Counted from the first letter of the stretch, positions 12,078 through 19,988 are shown. The stretch: DNA of 64,000 bases from Bacteroidales bacterium (GCA_017554305.1 JAFZIN010000007.1:1-64000); one strand, 5' to 3'. Made by a program: numbers and translations. The notes: generated from the letters alone by a model not told the origin.

Positions 12078-12614
12078 TTAAAGATTAGATGCAGACTTGG
12101 CTGTTTCAACCATTGATGCAATAGCCTTTGCTTGAGCAGCAGATTCTTCAAGGAGAATAGGTGTGGCATCTGAAGTGAATTTGGTCATCGCAGCCAACTT
12201 AGCCGCTTTTAGTGGGTTTTTGATCTCTTTAGCCTTTTTTGCTGCATCTTCAGATAATTTTGTCGCTTTTGCAACTGCGTCTCCTTCATCTGCAATTGAG
12301 GCAGAGAGTTCGAGAATGTCGTCCAAAGATGGCTTTACAATAGTGACATCGGTTACACCATCTTTTGTCTCACCGATTTGTCTATAATATAAATTTTCCA
12401 ACTTTTCGCTATTTTTCACAGCCGATTCAGCCGCATTTAGCACTGCATTAGCGTGGGCATCAACCTCAGGAACACCTGTTGCTTTGGGAAATTTTTTGCA
12501 TAATTCGGAGAGTTTTTGAGCACGTGTGACAGAAGCACTAATTTCTTCTTTAGTTTGAGCAATGACATTTGTTGCAACCAGGAGAGTTGCCATCATCAAA
12601 ACAATCTTTTTCAT
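12078..12614 (-). CDS. exported helical protein, first gene of operon
   Basis: 178 residues with signal peptide MKKIVLMMATLLVATNVIAQ. The mature part is almost wholly alpha-helical and Ala/Lys-rich (ADEGDAVAKATKLSEDAAKKAKEI), probably a helical bundle or coiled coil. No known domain recognised. It opens the five-gene operon; the gap to the next gene is two bases. No TAnnTTTG box lies in the 60 bases before it, so the operon may be transcribed from further upstream, possibly by read-through of the adjacent ncRNA terminator. Confidence 0.65.
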   Translation of the reverse strand: MKKIVLMMATLLVATNVIAQTKEEISASVTRAQKLSELCKKFPKATGVPEVDAHANAVLNAAESAVKNSEKLENLYYRQIGETKDGVTDVTIVKPSLDDILELSASIADEGDAVAKATKLSEDAAKKAKEIKNPLKAAKLAAMTKFTSDATPILLEESAAQAKAIASMVETAKSASNL

Positions 12615-12671
12615 AACTTTTTTATTCTTTTAGTTAACATGATTTTTTGTTTCTGTCATTAGGCTAAGAGA

Positions 12672-12872
12672 CACAAAAAACGCGAGCGAAACTTGCTCTT
12701 ATTGAGGTCGTAGGAAACCCTTAGGGAAACAAGTAACGCCCGCGTAAATGTTACGTGGACATAGATACTTGTTCTTGATCCCTAAATTCTTTTGAAATTT
12801 CCTACGTTTCAATTAAGACCGAACAAATAGCTAACGCTGTATGTCTGTCATTTTATAGCTTTCACCCAAATG
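12672..12872 (-). ncRNA. 6S-like structured RNA (candidate Bacteroidales-1 / 6S)
   Basis: On the minus strand a promoter at 12879-12910 predicts a start near 12872, and a hairpin with six T at 12674-12691 predicts the end, giving about 200 nt. In between is a long rod: CGTAGGAAA pairs perfectly with TTTCCTACG, AACAAGTA with TACTTGTT, AGGGA with TCCCT, and TCTTAATTGA with TCAATAAGA (one bulge), capped by CGTAA-CAT-TTACG. A long rod with an internal loop, own promoter and own terminator is what 6S RNA looks like. Assignment to 6S or to Rfam's Bacteroidales-1 motif is from memory of those families and not tested. Confidence 0.6.
12674..12695 (-). terminator. intrinsic terminator of the 6S-like RNA
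   Basis: Minus strand GAGC-AAGTTTC-GCTC followed by GCG and six T. Confidence 0.55.
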
Positions 12873-12878
12873 ACTTAA

Positions 12879-12910
12879 CAAATCTAATTAAATTAAAAGT
12901 ATTATCCAAA
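12879..12910 (-). promoter_or_regulatory. promoter of the 6S-like RNA
   Basis: Minus strand TTTG (12910-12907), exactly 20 bases, then TAGATTTG (12886-12879). Both elements match the Bacteroidota consensus at ideal spacing. The other bases from 12911 to 13035 hold no gene and nothing I recognise. Confidence 0.65.
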
Positions 12911-13035
12911 CCGAATACTATGTTATTAACTCAATCTATGCAATGTCGGCCTTTTAAAAGGGTTACCCCAAAAATAGAATAGCTGAAATACAATTTATTC
13001 CGTAAAAGAAATAAAACAGTGTTTTTTTATCGGAC

Positions 13036-13068
13036 AAAAAACTTATTGTGCTGATTAATAAGGTTTTT
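13036..13068 (-). terminator. hairpin after the DUF234-type ATPase gene
   Basis: AAAAACTTATT and AATAAGGTTTTT form an inverted repeat; on the minus strand it is followed by a T run. It starts 25 bases after the stop codon. Confidence 0.55.
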
Positions 13069-13093
13069 ACGCACTATACGGGTGACGCATGAA

Positions 13094-14539
13094 TCAGTCA
13101 AAGAGGTCGTCCAGCGTGATAACATTTTGAAAAATACCAGAGTATTCGTTGTTCAATAGTCCAAATGTAGTCACAAGGACAGGATTGATTGTACTGCGCT
13201 TGGGAATCATTGTATCAAGTCGGTTGTATCTGCCAACTAAAACACGGTCGTATGACTTTGTAACTGTGTACTCATCATTATAGAATTTCATTTCGCACAT
13301 ATTAACAATATTGTCCTTGCGTTCTATTATAAGGTCTATCTGACTCCCATCCACTTCATCGTCACCTTTGACTAACCAGTTGGACTGATTGGATGATACT
13401 CCGGAAATACCAAGTGCCTTCTTAATCTTGTCAATGTGTCTAAGACATACTTCTTCGAATGCGAAACCTCGCCAGCTACTGATACTCTGCGAGGTAACGT
13501 TTGTCAACCAGAAATCGTTATCCAATCGGCTACGTCCCTTGACGTATTTTAAATAGAAAAGACAGAAAGCGTCAACCAACTTATAATGCTCATCTCTTTT
13601 TGACTGGCCAAGAGGAACATATTTCATCACAAAATCGCTGGTCAAAAGAGCATTAAGCATTTTTGACAATAGCCCATTATCTCCCAGTTTTGTTTTATCT
13701 ATGATATCCTTTCTAGTGTAACCGCTTCTTCGTCCGGCAAGGAGTTCAACAATTCTTTTCATCTCTTCAGGATTGCTAAATACCGATGAGAACAAGCGGT
13801 CATACTCGCTATCAAGAACGCACTCATCTGAAAAGAAAATATTGTCGATATTTTGAGCTAGGCTAAATCCTTTTGTAAAATACTGTAGGTAGTAAGGAAT
13901 ACCGCCAAAGATCATATTACTTTGGACTATATCATATCTGGACAGATGTACTCCATTGTTTTTGAAAAATAATTCGCATTCCCTTAGGGAGAATGGAAAA
14001 AGTTTGATTTCGCGTGTGACACGTCCATAAAGCCCTCCGTGATTGTTTATAAGGTTATCTTGAATCCAGGAAGTTGCACTCCCGCAAACTACAACCATTA
14101 TATTGTCCCTATGACATGCCCACGTGTTCCAAAATCCCTCAAATGCCGTGATGAATTTAGAACGAGGAGTATCCAGCCACGGGAGTTCGTCCAAAAAGAT
14201 AACCTGCTTGCTTCCATTATCAATGCTCTGAAGCCATTGCTCCAACATAAAGAAGGCTTCGAGCCAGGATGCTGGCCTATGGCTCTTTTTCATTCCATGG
14301 AGAAGCAGTGACTGGTAAAAATGTAGAAGTTGATCGGACAGCATATTGGCATTACCGTTCTCATCAACTGGAGATAATCCCGCATGCCTAAATGTGATCA
14401 ATCCCTTTAGTGCTTCGTCTACAAGAAATGTTTTCCCCACACGTCTTCGACCATATACTGCCACTAATTGGGATTTGTTACTATTATAAAGATTATTCAG
14501 TTCTTTTATCTCTTTATCTCGCCCTATAATTGTTTTCAT
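13094..14539 (-). CDS. P-loop ATPase with C-terminal nuclease-like domain (DUF234 type)
   Basis: 481 residues from the ATG at 14539; longer readings need a non-ATG start. N-terminal ATPase: Walker A GRRRVGKT at about residue 27, Walker B VIFLDELPW at about 120, and a sensor-like VVVCGSATSW. A winged-helix part follows (GYTRKDIIDKTKLGDNGLLSKML). The C-terminus carries QIDLIIERKDNIVNMCEMKFY, a D...ExK pattern of the PD-(D/E)xK fold typical of DUF234. Such proteins are scattered in Bacteroidota and archaea, often in variable regions; target and function are unknown. Codon and base use are AT-rich like the neighbouring operon, which suggests transfer. Confidence 0.8.
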   Translation of the reverse strand: MKTIIGRDKEIKELNNLYNSNKSQLVAVYGRRRVGKTFLVDEALKGLITFRHAGLSPVDENGNANMLSDQLLHFYQSLLLHGMKKSHRPASWLEAFFMLEQWLQSIDNGSKQVIFLDELPWLDTPRSKFITAFEGFWNTWACHRDNIMVVVCGSATSWIQDNLINNHGGLYGRVTREIKLFPFSLRECELFFKNNGVHLSRYDIVQSNMIFGGIPYYLQYFTKGFSLAQNIDNIFFSDECVLDSEYDRLFSSVFSNPEEMKRIVELLAGRRSGYTRKDIIDKTKLGDNGLLSKMLNALLTSDFVMKYVPLGQSKRDEHYKLVDAFCLFYLKYVKGRSRLDNDFWLTNVTSQSISSWRGFAFEEVCLRHIDKIKKALGISGVSSNQSNWLVKGDDEVDGSQIDLIIERKDNIVNMCEMKFYNDEYTVTKSYDRVLVGRYNRLDTMIPKRSTINPVLVTTFGLLNNEYSGIFQNVITLDDLFD

Positions 14540-14632
14540 ACACTTGGGTATTTTATTGTGCTGCAAATATAGCAAAAATGCAGATTCCAGCATAATAAAA
14601 TGGCAATATTTTTATTTGAAAATAATAGAAGT

Positions 14633-14709
14633 AGCTTATAATCAGTATTATAGCGATCTGGCGCTCGGTGCGGGAGCACAGCAGTCCCCATATAGAGTTG
14701 CATTGGGGT
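14633..14709. repeat. G-rich repeat, copy A (tRNA-linked)
   Basis: The segment has the order CTTATAAT, GCGCTCGGTGCGGGAGCAC, GTCCCC, TATAGAG, TGCA, GGGGT. The same order of blocks recurs at 19903-19974. Both copies lie downstream of a tRNA gene with a long palindrome. No gene is present between 14540 and 14849; a further eight-base hairpin (CTGGAGAG/CTCTCCAG) is at about 14770-14791. Confidence 0.5.
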
Positions 14710-14809
14710 AAAAAAGGGCCGGATGGGTACAAAAAAGCAGAGATTTAATAAGCCGCAGGCAGGAGAGGTCTGGAGAGGGCTTCCTCTCCAGTCAGAAATA
14801 ATGCCCTTT

Positions 14810-14853
14810 GGGCACAAAAAACGGAGACCGTTTGGTCTCCGTTTTTTGTGCCC
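14810..14853 (-). terminator. 20-bp perfect palindrome overlapping the tRNA-Leu 3' end
   Basis: Arms 14810-14829 and 14834-14853 are perfect reverse complements with a four-base loop. On the minus strand the stem is flanked by A6/T6 tracts, so it can end tRNA transcription. The arm includes the last five bases of the tRNA gene, which an ordinary terminator need not do. Confidence 0.75.
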
Positions 14854-14931
14854 AGGACAAGAGTCGAACTTGCACACCATTGCTGGCACTAGTCCCTGAA
14901 ACTAGCGTGTCTACCATTCCACCACCTGGGC
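14849..14931 (-). tRNA. tRNA-Leu (CAG)
   Basis: 83 nt with a long variable arm. The acceptor stem GCCCAGG pairs with CCTGGGC. The anticodon stem CUAGU/ACUAG encloses loop UUCAGGG, giving anticodon CAG. The T arm contains GTTCGACTC. CCA is not encoded. A TATATTTG box at 14942-14949 on the minus strand is its likely promoter. Confidence 0.93.
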
Positions 14932-14941
14932 AAAGGGAGTG

Positions 14942-14949
14942 CAAATATA
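14942..14949 (-). promoter_or_regulatory. promoter -7 element for tRNA-Leu
   Basis: Minus strand TATATTTG ends eleven bases before the mature tRNA 5' end. No clear -33 element. Confidence 0.5.
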
Positions 14950-14969
14950 CAATTTTTGTTTTCATTTAG

Positions 14970-14977
14970 TAAATTTG
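14970..14977 (+). promoter_or_regulatory. promoter -7 element for menG
   Basis: TAAATTTG lies twelve bases before the ATG at 14989. This very short leader rules out the upstream TTG as the start. Confidence 0.5.
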
Positions 14978-14988
14978 CTGACAATTTT

Positions 14989-15717
14989 ATGGACACATCG
15001 GGAATATTCAATAAGATATCAGGCAACTACGGTCAGTTCAACCACCTTTTCTCTATGAATATAGACAAGAGATGGAGAAGAATGGCAGCCCGCACCGCTG
15101 TTCGTCTTCTTAAGGGCAATAACGCTCCCCAGCCCCCAAAAGTGCTTGATTTGGCGTGCGGTACGGGAGATCTCTCCTTTCCGTTGGCCAAAAGAGGTAT
15201 GGAGGTGATTGGCGTAGATCTCTCAGAGGGAATGCTTGAGGTGGGACGCCACAGGATGGAGCATAAGTGGAAGAAAGAGATGGCCGGCTACATAAAACCG
15301 GTTCTTATGAAGGGAGACGGTGCTCATTTGAATTTTGCGGATGAAACTTTTGATTTGGTTACCATTGGTTACGGAATCCGCAATTTTGACGATAGGCCAA
15401 CATCTCTCTCTGAAATTAAGCGAGTGCTCAAACCATCTGGTATTCTGCTGATTCTGGAGTTTGGAGAACCTCGTAACGCTTTCATAAGATGGTTCTACAA
15501 ACCGTACTTTAAATATGTGATTCCAAGTATGGCCTCCGCCCTAACTTTAGGAAAAGAGGGCTCCGCATACAGATACTTCATCAAATCAGTAGAAAAATTT
15601 CCTAAATTTGAGAGGTTTTGCGAGGAACTCACAAATGCGGGTTTCAAGCAGGCAAGTTACAGAAGCCAAAGCGGTGGTATTTCTGTCTTGTACACGGCCT
15701 TCAAAGAGAGGATATGA
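14989..15717 (+). CDS. menG: demethylmenaquinone methyltransferase
   Basis: 242 residues of the UbiE/MenG family. The SAM-binding motif I is VLDLACGTGDLSFPLA at about residue 53; motif YGIRNFDDR and the LEFGEP segment are family signatures. It methylates demethylmenaquinone to menaquinone at the inner membrane face; Bacteroidales use menaquinone only, so MenG rather than UbiE. The ATG at 14989 is favoured because a promoter box lies at 14970. Its stop overlaps the cls start by ATGA (four bases), so the respiratory quinone and phospholipid enzymes are translationally coupled. Confidence 0.9.
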   Translation: MDTSGIFNKISGNYGQFNHLFSMNIDKRWRRMAARTAVRLLKGNNAPQPPKVLDLACGTGDLSFPLAKRGMEVIGVDLSEGMLEVGRHRMEHKWKKEMAGYIKPVLMKGDGAHLNFADETFDLVTIGYGIRNFDDRPTSLSEIKRVLKPSGILLILEFGEPRNAFIRWFYKPYFKYVIPSMASALTLGKEGSAYRYFIKSVEKFPKFERFCEELTNAGFKQASYRSQSGGISVLYTAFKERI

Positions 15718-17207
15718 TTCTTTTTTCTTGGCATAGCTTCTGGCCGATTCTATCGGCAATCCTATATGCAATGAATATGTGCATTGCTATATATGCCTCT
15801 GTTACAATGATTCTCCGCCGTCAGGATCCTATTAAGACACTCTCCTGGACAGCAGTAATGATTCTGCTCCCGTACCTGGGAATTATACTCTATCTTACAT
15901 TCGGACAGAACTACAGAAAGAAGAAGATGTTCTCCCGCAAGGGTTTGGCAGATTACAGAATAAAACAGGAACTCTCCGCAGAGGAGAGCAAGGCACTGGA
16001 GTCCACCCCGGAGATTCTTACGGGAGATCTGGAAGCCTATAAGAAGCTGATTTGCCAGAACATGCGCAACAGTTACTCACTGTTGGACTACAATAATGAC
16101 ATAGAGTTCTACTTCAACGGCAAGGATGCGCTGGATGCTATGTACCAGCAGATTGCAGAGGCAAAGAGCCACATTCACCTGCAGACCTACATACTGGAGA
16201 ATGACCGTATCGGGAGTAAGTTTATAGATCTTCTCAGAAAGAAGGCAAAGGAGGGAGTGGAGGTAAGACTGATGTATGACGATGTTGGCAGTCACCACAT
16301 TAAGAAGAAGCTGGTAAAGCAGATGCAGGAGGACGGCATTGAGGTTCTAGTCTTCTCACCGGTTAAAATCTTTATGCCTATGTCTAAGATCAACTACCGT
16401 AACCACCGTAAAATACTGGTAGTTGACGGAGCCGTGGGTTTCATAGGAGGAGTAAATATAGCAGACAGATACTATTACGGAATCTACGGCGGAGAGTGGC
16501 GTGATACTCAGATTAAGGTTACCGGAGAGAGCGTATTTTCATTCCAGGCAAGTTTCCTTCTGGACCGCTATTTTGTTCAGAATCACAAGCTTCACATAAG
16601 CCGCAAGTACTATCCTCACATTGAGATGGGAAAGATGTCTCTGACTGGAAAGATGCAGGATGTGTATGCTCAGATAATCTCTTCCGGTCCGGACAGCGAT
16701 TGGGCAGGAATCATGCAGTGCTACTTCACAGCTATAACTTCCGCTCAGTCACATATTTACATAGAGACTCCGTATTTCACTCCTAACGAGACTATACTTA
16801 ATGCCATAAAGACTGCGGCCCTTGGAAACATAGACGTAAGACTTATGCTGCCGGAACAGGGAGATTCCCTAATGGCAAGATACAGTACCCATTCCTTTGT
16901 TACTGAGTTGCTTGAGGCGGGTGTAAAAATTTACTTCTTTACAGAAGGGTTCAACCACTCCAAGGCAATTAGCGTAGACGGCAGGATGTGCATTATAGGT
17001 TCTGCAAATATGGATGCCCGCAGTTTTGAGCATAACTTTGAGATACTGAGCGTTTTATATGACAGGGAGTGTGCCGTTACATTTGAAAAGAGATTTAAAA
17101 GGGATATAGAACTCTGCAAGAAAGTAGAGCTTGAAAGCTGGAAGAAGAGAAGTATGGGACAGAAGATTAAGGAGAGCCTGTTCCGCCTCATCTCTCCGTT
17201 GCTGTAA
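15714..17207 (+). CDS. cls: cardiolipin synthase
   Basis: 497 residues from the ATG overlapping the menG stop. Two N-terminal membrane segments (ILSAILYAMNMCIAIYA and TAVMILLPYLGIILYLTFG) precede two phospholipase-D domains. The HKD motifs are NHRKILVVDG (about residue 222) and NHSKAISVDG (about 405), each followed by GSANMD/GGVNIAD. It joins two phosphatidylglycerols, or PG with another head group, to make cardiolipin in the inner membrane. Length and layout match the ClsA group. The alternative of another PLD transferase is unlikely given the two N-terminal helices. Confidence 0.9.
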   Translation: MILFSWHSFWPILSAILYAMNMCIAIYASVTMILRRQDPIKTLSWTAVMILLPYLGIILYLTFGQNYRKKKMFSRKGLADYRIKQELSAEESKALESTPEILTGDLEAYKKLICQNMRNSYSLLDYNNDIEFYFNGKDALDAMYQQIAEAKSHIHLQTYILENDRIGSKFIDLLRKKAKEGVEVRLMYDDVGSHHIKKKLVKQMQEDGIEVLVFSPVKIFMPMSKINYRNHRKILVVDGAVGFIGGVNIADRYYYGIYGGEWRDTQIKVTGESVFSFQASFLLDRYFVQNHKLHISRKYYPHIEMGKMSLTGKMQDVYAQIISSGPDSDWAGIMQCYFTAITSAQSHIYIETPYFTPNETILNAIKTAALGNIDVRLMLPEQGDSLMARYSTHSFVTELLEAGVKIYFFTEGFNHSKAISVDGRMCIIGSANMDARSFEHNFEILSVLYDRECAVTFEKRFKRDIELCKKVELESWKKRSMGQKIKESLFRLISPLL

Positions 17208-17237
17208 TAGATTGTAAATTAATTAAATATAAGAACT

Positions 17238-18188
17238 ATGAGTAAAGATTATGTAGTAGGTGTAGATATCGGAGGCCAGACAGCCAAGATAGGTATCGTG
17301 AACAAAAAGGGTGACATCCTTGCAAGAAAGGTGATTTCCACCAAGTTTGAAGATGCTAACGAGTTCATTACTCTTTTGGGCAAGACCATAAGAGAGATGG
17401 CTCAGGATGCCGGAATTGCAATGGATGACATTAACGGTGTTGGAGTTGGCGCTCCGGACGGAAACTATTACACTGGAGATATTGTTGAGGCAACCAACCT
17501 TATGTGGGCAAAGGGAAAAACCGTTCACTTTGCAAACGAACTCTCAAAGATGCTTGGTGGCCAGCCTGTTACAATAACCAACGATGCCAATGCCGCAGCA
17601 ATTGGTGAGATGAAATACGGTGCCGCAAAGAAGATGAAGAACTTCATTGAAATTACACTCGGAACCGGAGTGGGCAGCGGTATTGTTGTTGACGGAAAAC
17701 TTGTTTATGGTCACGATGGTTTTGCAGGAGAACTGGGACACACCTGTGCAATCAAGAACGGAAGAGCCTGCGGCTGCGGACAGAAGGGATGTCTTGAGGC
17801 TTACTGCTCTGCCACCGGAGTTGCACGCACTGCAAAAGAGATGTTGGAGAAGAGTGACAGACCAAGCTTACTGCGTGAGTACAAAGATATTACATCAAAG
17901 GATGTGTTTGACGCTGCAGAGAAGGGAGATGAGATGGCTAAGGAGATATTTGAGTATACAGGTAAGGTTATGGGTGAAAAGTTTGCAGACTTTATCCCGT
18001 TCTCCGCTCCTGAGGCAATCATTCTCTTTGGCGGTCTTACTCACGCTAAGGACTACTTTATGGAGTACCTGGTAGACGCTATGAATGAGAATGTTGTATT
18101 TCTCTGGAAGGGCAAGGTAAAGGTGCTTGTAAGTGCACTCAACGAGTCTGATGCAGCCATTTTAGGAGCCAGCGCTCTTGCCTGGTAA
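17238..18188 (+). CDS. ROK-family sugar kinase, likely glucokinase
   Basis: 316 residues. The ATP phosphate motif DIGGQTAKIGIV opens the protein, TNDANAAAIGE holds the catalytic Asp, and EITLGTGVGSG precedes the ROK zinc motif CGCGQKGCLEAY. These show an active ROK kinase rather than a repressor (no helix-turn-helix). ROK proteins of this length in Bacteroidota are usually annotated glucokinase; other hexoses or N-acetylmannosamine cannot be excluded. It sits 30 bases after cls and 11 before the dehydrogenase, so it is probably in one operon with both. Confidence 0.85.
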   Translation: MSKDYVVGVDIGGQTAKIGIVNKKGDILARKVISTKFEDANEFITLLGKTIREMAQDAGIAMDDINGVGVGAPDGNYYTGDIVEATNLMWAKGKTVHFANELSKMLGGQPVTITNDANAAAIGEMKYGAAKKMKNFIEITLGTGVGSGIVVDGKLVYGHDGFAGELGHTCAIKNGRACGCGQKGCLEAYCSATGVARTAKEMLEKSDRPSLLREYKDITSKDVFDAAEKGDEMAKEIFEYTGKVMGEKFADFIPFSAPEAIILFGGLTHAKDYFMEYLVDAMNENVVFLWKGKVKVLVSALNESDAAILGASALAW

Positions 18189-18199
18189 ATCTTTAAACA

Positions 18200-19141
18200 A
18201 TGGGAAAAATTAAAATTGTCTTTTTGGATGCAGCCTCTATAGGAGACGATGTATCATTAGATAGCATTGCCTCTCTTGGCGAGCTGGTTACATATCCGTT
18301 TACAAAACCGGAAGAGGTCTTTGAAAGAGTAACGGATTGTGACGTGCTTATTATCAACAAGGTACAGATAGGTAAAGAGCAGATCGATGCTGCAAAGAAT
18401 CTTAAACTTATCTGTATTGCTGCAACGGGAACCAACAACGTAAATCTGGTTTATGCAGGGAGCAAAGGCATTCCGGTAAAGAACGTTGCAGGTTACTCAA
18501 CGGAGAGCGTTTCACAGGTTACTATGGCTATGATTCTCTCACTTGCCTGTCATATAGGTTATTATGACAATATGGTAAAGAGCGGAGAGTACAGCCGCGG
18601 AAACGTTGTTTCTGATGTTTCCCGTTACTGGAGAGAACTTAAGGGGCAACGCCTTGGCATTGTGGGACTTGGAACCATTGGAAGCAGAGTGGCTCAGCTT
18701 GCAGAGTGCTTTGGAATGGAAGTATGTTACTACTCCACCTCCGGAAAGCCTCACTCAGACAGGTATAAACATCTGCCTTTGAACGAGTTGCTTGCTACCT
18801 CAGATTTTATTTCTGTTCACGCTCCCTTAAATGAGAATACAAAGAACCTTATAACATACGATAAATTAGCGCTTTGCAAAAAGACTGCTAAAGTTATAAA
18901 CATTGGCAGAGGCGGAATCATAAATGAGGAAGACCTTGTAAAGGCCTTGAATGATAATATTATAGAGGGTATAGGCATAGATGTGTTCTCAAAGGAACCA
19001 ATACCTGAATCATCTCCTTATCTGAAGATAAAAGATAAGACAAAGGCAGTGCTTCTTCCTCATATTGGATGGACAAGCAAAGAGGCTCGCATTCTGCTGG
19101 TTAAGAAGATAGCAGAAAACATTAAAACCACTGCATTATGA
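18200..19141 (+). CDS. D-2-hydroxyacid dehydrogenase (glycerate dehydrogenase type)
   Basis: 313 residues. The NAD-binding Rossmann motif is GIVGLGTIGSRVAQLA at about residue 150; NIGRGGIINEEDL and LLPHIGWTSKEAR are the usual substrate/catalytic regions, with the His of PHIGW as acid-base. The compact form without an ACT domain suggests hydroxypyruvate/glycerate or lactate-type substrates rather than PGDH (SerA), which is longer. The next gene begins four bases before its stop (ATGA), so the two are translated together. Confidence 0.85.
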   Translation: MGKIKIVFLDAASIGDDVSLDSIASLGELVTYPFTKPEEVFERVTDCDVLIINKVQIGKEQIDAAKNLKLICIAATGTNNVNLVYAGSKGIPVKNVAGYSTESVSQVTMAMILSLACHIGYYDNMVKSGEYSRGNVVSDVSRYWRELKGQRLGIVGLGTIGSRVAQLAECFGMEVCYYSTSGKPHSDRYKHLPLNELLATSDFISVHAPLNENTKNLITYDKLALCKKTAKVINIGRGGIINEEDLVKALNDNIIEGIGIDVFSKEPIPESSPYLKIKDKTKAVLLPHIGWTSKEARILLVKKIAENIKTTAL

Positions 19142-19524
19142 GTAAGAAATGCTCTCCCAACTCCATCAAAGAGTTGAAACCCAATGAGATATTTGTTTTT
19201 GGAAGCAACCTTGCAGGAAAGCACGGTGGCGGCGCCGCCTGGTACGCCTACCAGAACTTTGGTGCGGTATGGGGTGAAGGTGTGGGACTCCACGGTCAGA
19301 CCTACGCCATTCCAACTATGCAGGGCGGAGTGGAGACCATTAAACCGTATGTAGATGAGTTCATTAAGTTTGCCAAGCAGCACAAAGAGCTTACCTTCCT
19401 TGTAACCCGCATAGGCTGCGGAATTGCAGGCTTTACAGACGGGCAGATTGCTCCGCTATTTAAGAAAGCCCTGGAGGTAGAGAACATCCTCCTCCCCGGC
19501 TCCTTTATGAAATTCCTACAGTAA
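19138..19524 (+). CDS. small macro-like protein, A1S_2505 phage-protein family
   Basis: 128 residues. The core IFVFGSNLAGKHGGGAAWYA followed by GLHGQTYAIPT and LVTRIGCGIAGF fits a family annotated as A1S_2505-like phage non-structural protein, a macro-domain-like fold; similar proteins occur in phages and in bacterial chromosomes. Macro domains bind ADP-ribose or related nucleotides, but no activity is proven for this subgroup. It overlaps the hydroxyacid dehydrogenase by four bases and precedes a TfoX-like gene by four, so it is a resident operon member here rather than prophage debris. Confidence 0.7.
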   Translation: MSKKCSPNSIKELKPNEIFVFGSNLAGKHGGGAAWYAYQNFGAVWGEGVGLHGQTYAIPTMQGGVETIKPYVDEFIKFAKQHKELTFLVTRIGCGIAGFTDGQIAPLFKKALEVENILLPGSFMKFLQ

Positions 19525-19528
19525 CCAA

Positions 19529-19846
19529 ATGGCCAGCAACGCAGATTTTGTTCAATACATTGTAGATCAGTGCTCCCGCGCAGGAGACATTGCAGTTAGA
19601 AAGATGATGGGAGACTACTGCATCTATTGTGATGGCATCATCTTTGGCCTTATCTGTGATAGCAACCTTTACGTAAAGGTCACAGAACCCGGCAGAGCAG
19701 TTCTCAAAGAGGTAGACATGCGCCCGCCATACCCGGGAGCCAAGAACTACTTCTATATCAGTGATGTAGATGACAGTGACTACTTGGTGGAGCTTATCCG
19801 GGCAACCCTGCCTGCCCTCCCACCGCCAAAGATCAGGTTCAAATAA
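19529..19846 (+). CDS. TfoX/Sxy N-terminal-domain protein
   Basis: 105 residues covering only the TfoX N-terminal domain: VRKMMGDYCIYCDGIIFGLICDSNLYVKV is the typical R-x-M-[FM]-G-x-Y start, and KNYFYISDVDDSDYLVELI the end. In gamma-proteobacteria full-length Sxy/TfoX activates competence with CRP; stand-alone N-terminal proteins are widespread and have no established job. No competence genes are near. It is last in the cls-kinase-dehydrogenase string. Confidence 0.8.
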   Translation: MASNADFVQYIVDQCSRAGDIAVRKMMGDYCIYCDGIIFGLICDSNLYVKVTEPGRAVLKEVDMRPPYPGAKNYFYISDVDDSDYLVELIRATLPALPPPKIRFK

Positions 19847-19902
19847 GAGGGGGCCGGCAAAGCCGGGGGTGAGATAGTGACATGGTCACAAGAAAAAAGG
19901 AA

Positions 19903-19974
19903 AGCCGCTTATAATAAGGCGCATAGCGCCCGGTGCGGAGCACCGTGGTCCCCCTAGAGGGGGTGCAGGGGGTG
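19903..19974. repeat. G-rich repeat, copy B (tRNA-linked)
   Basis: CTTATAAT, GCGCCCGGTGCGGAGCAC, GTCCCC, CTAGAGG, TGCA and GGGGGT occur in the same order as in the copy at 14633-14709. It lies between the end of the TfoX-like gene and the palindrome after tRNA-Arg. Confidence 0.5.
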
Positions 19975-19988
19975 AAATAGTGACTTTC

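Noticed and set aside
8945-12614. Curli (Csg) secretion system
   Set aside because: Only one CsgG-like domain; no CsgA/B/E/F-like proteins.
14536-14889. A 117-codon minus-strand frame over tRNA-Leu, its palindrome and repeat A
   Set aside because: It is composed of tRNA and repeat sequence; no protein-like features.
14849-14931. tRNA-Leu as attachment site for the AT-rich block 8516-14540
   Set aside because: No copy of the tRNA 3' end was found near 8516-8944 and there is no integrase, so an integrative element is not supported.
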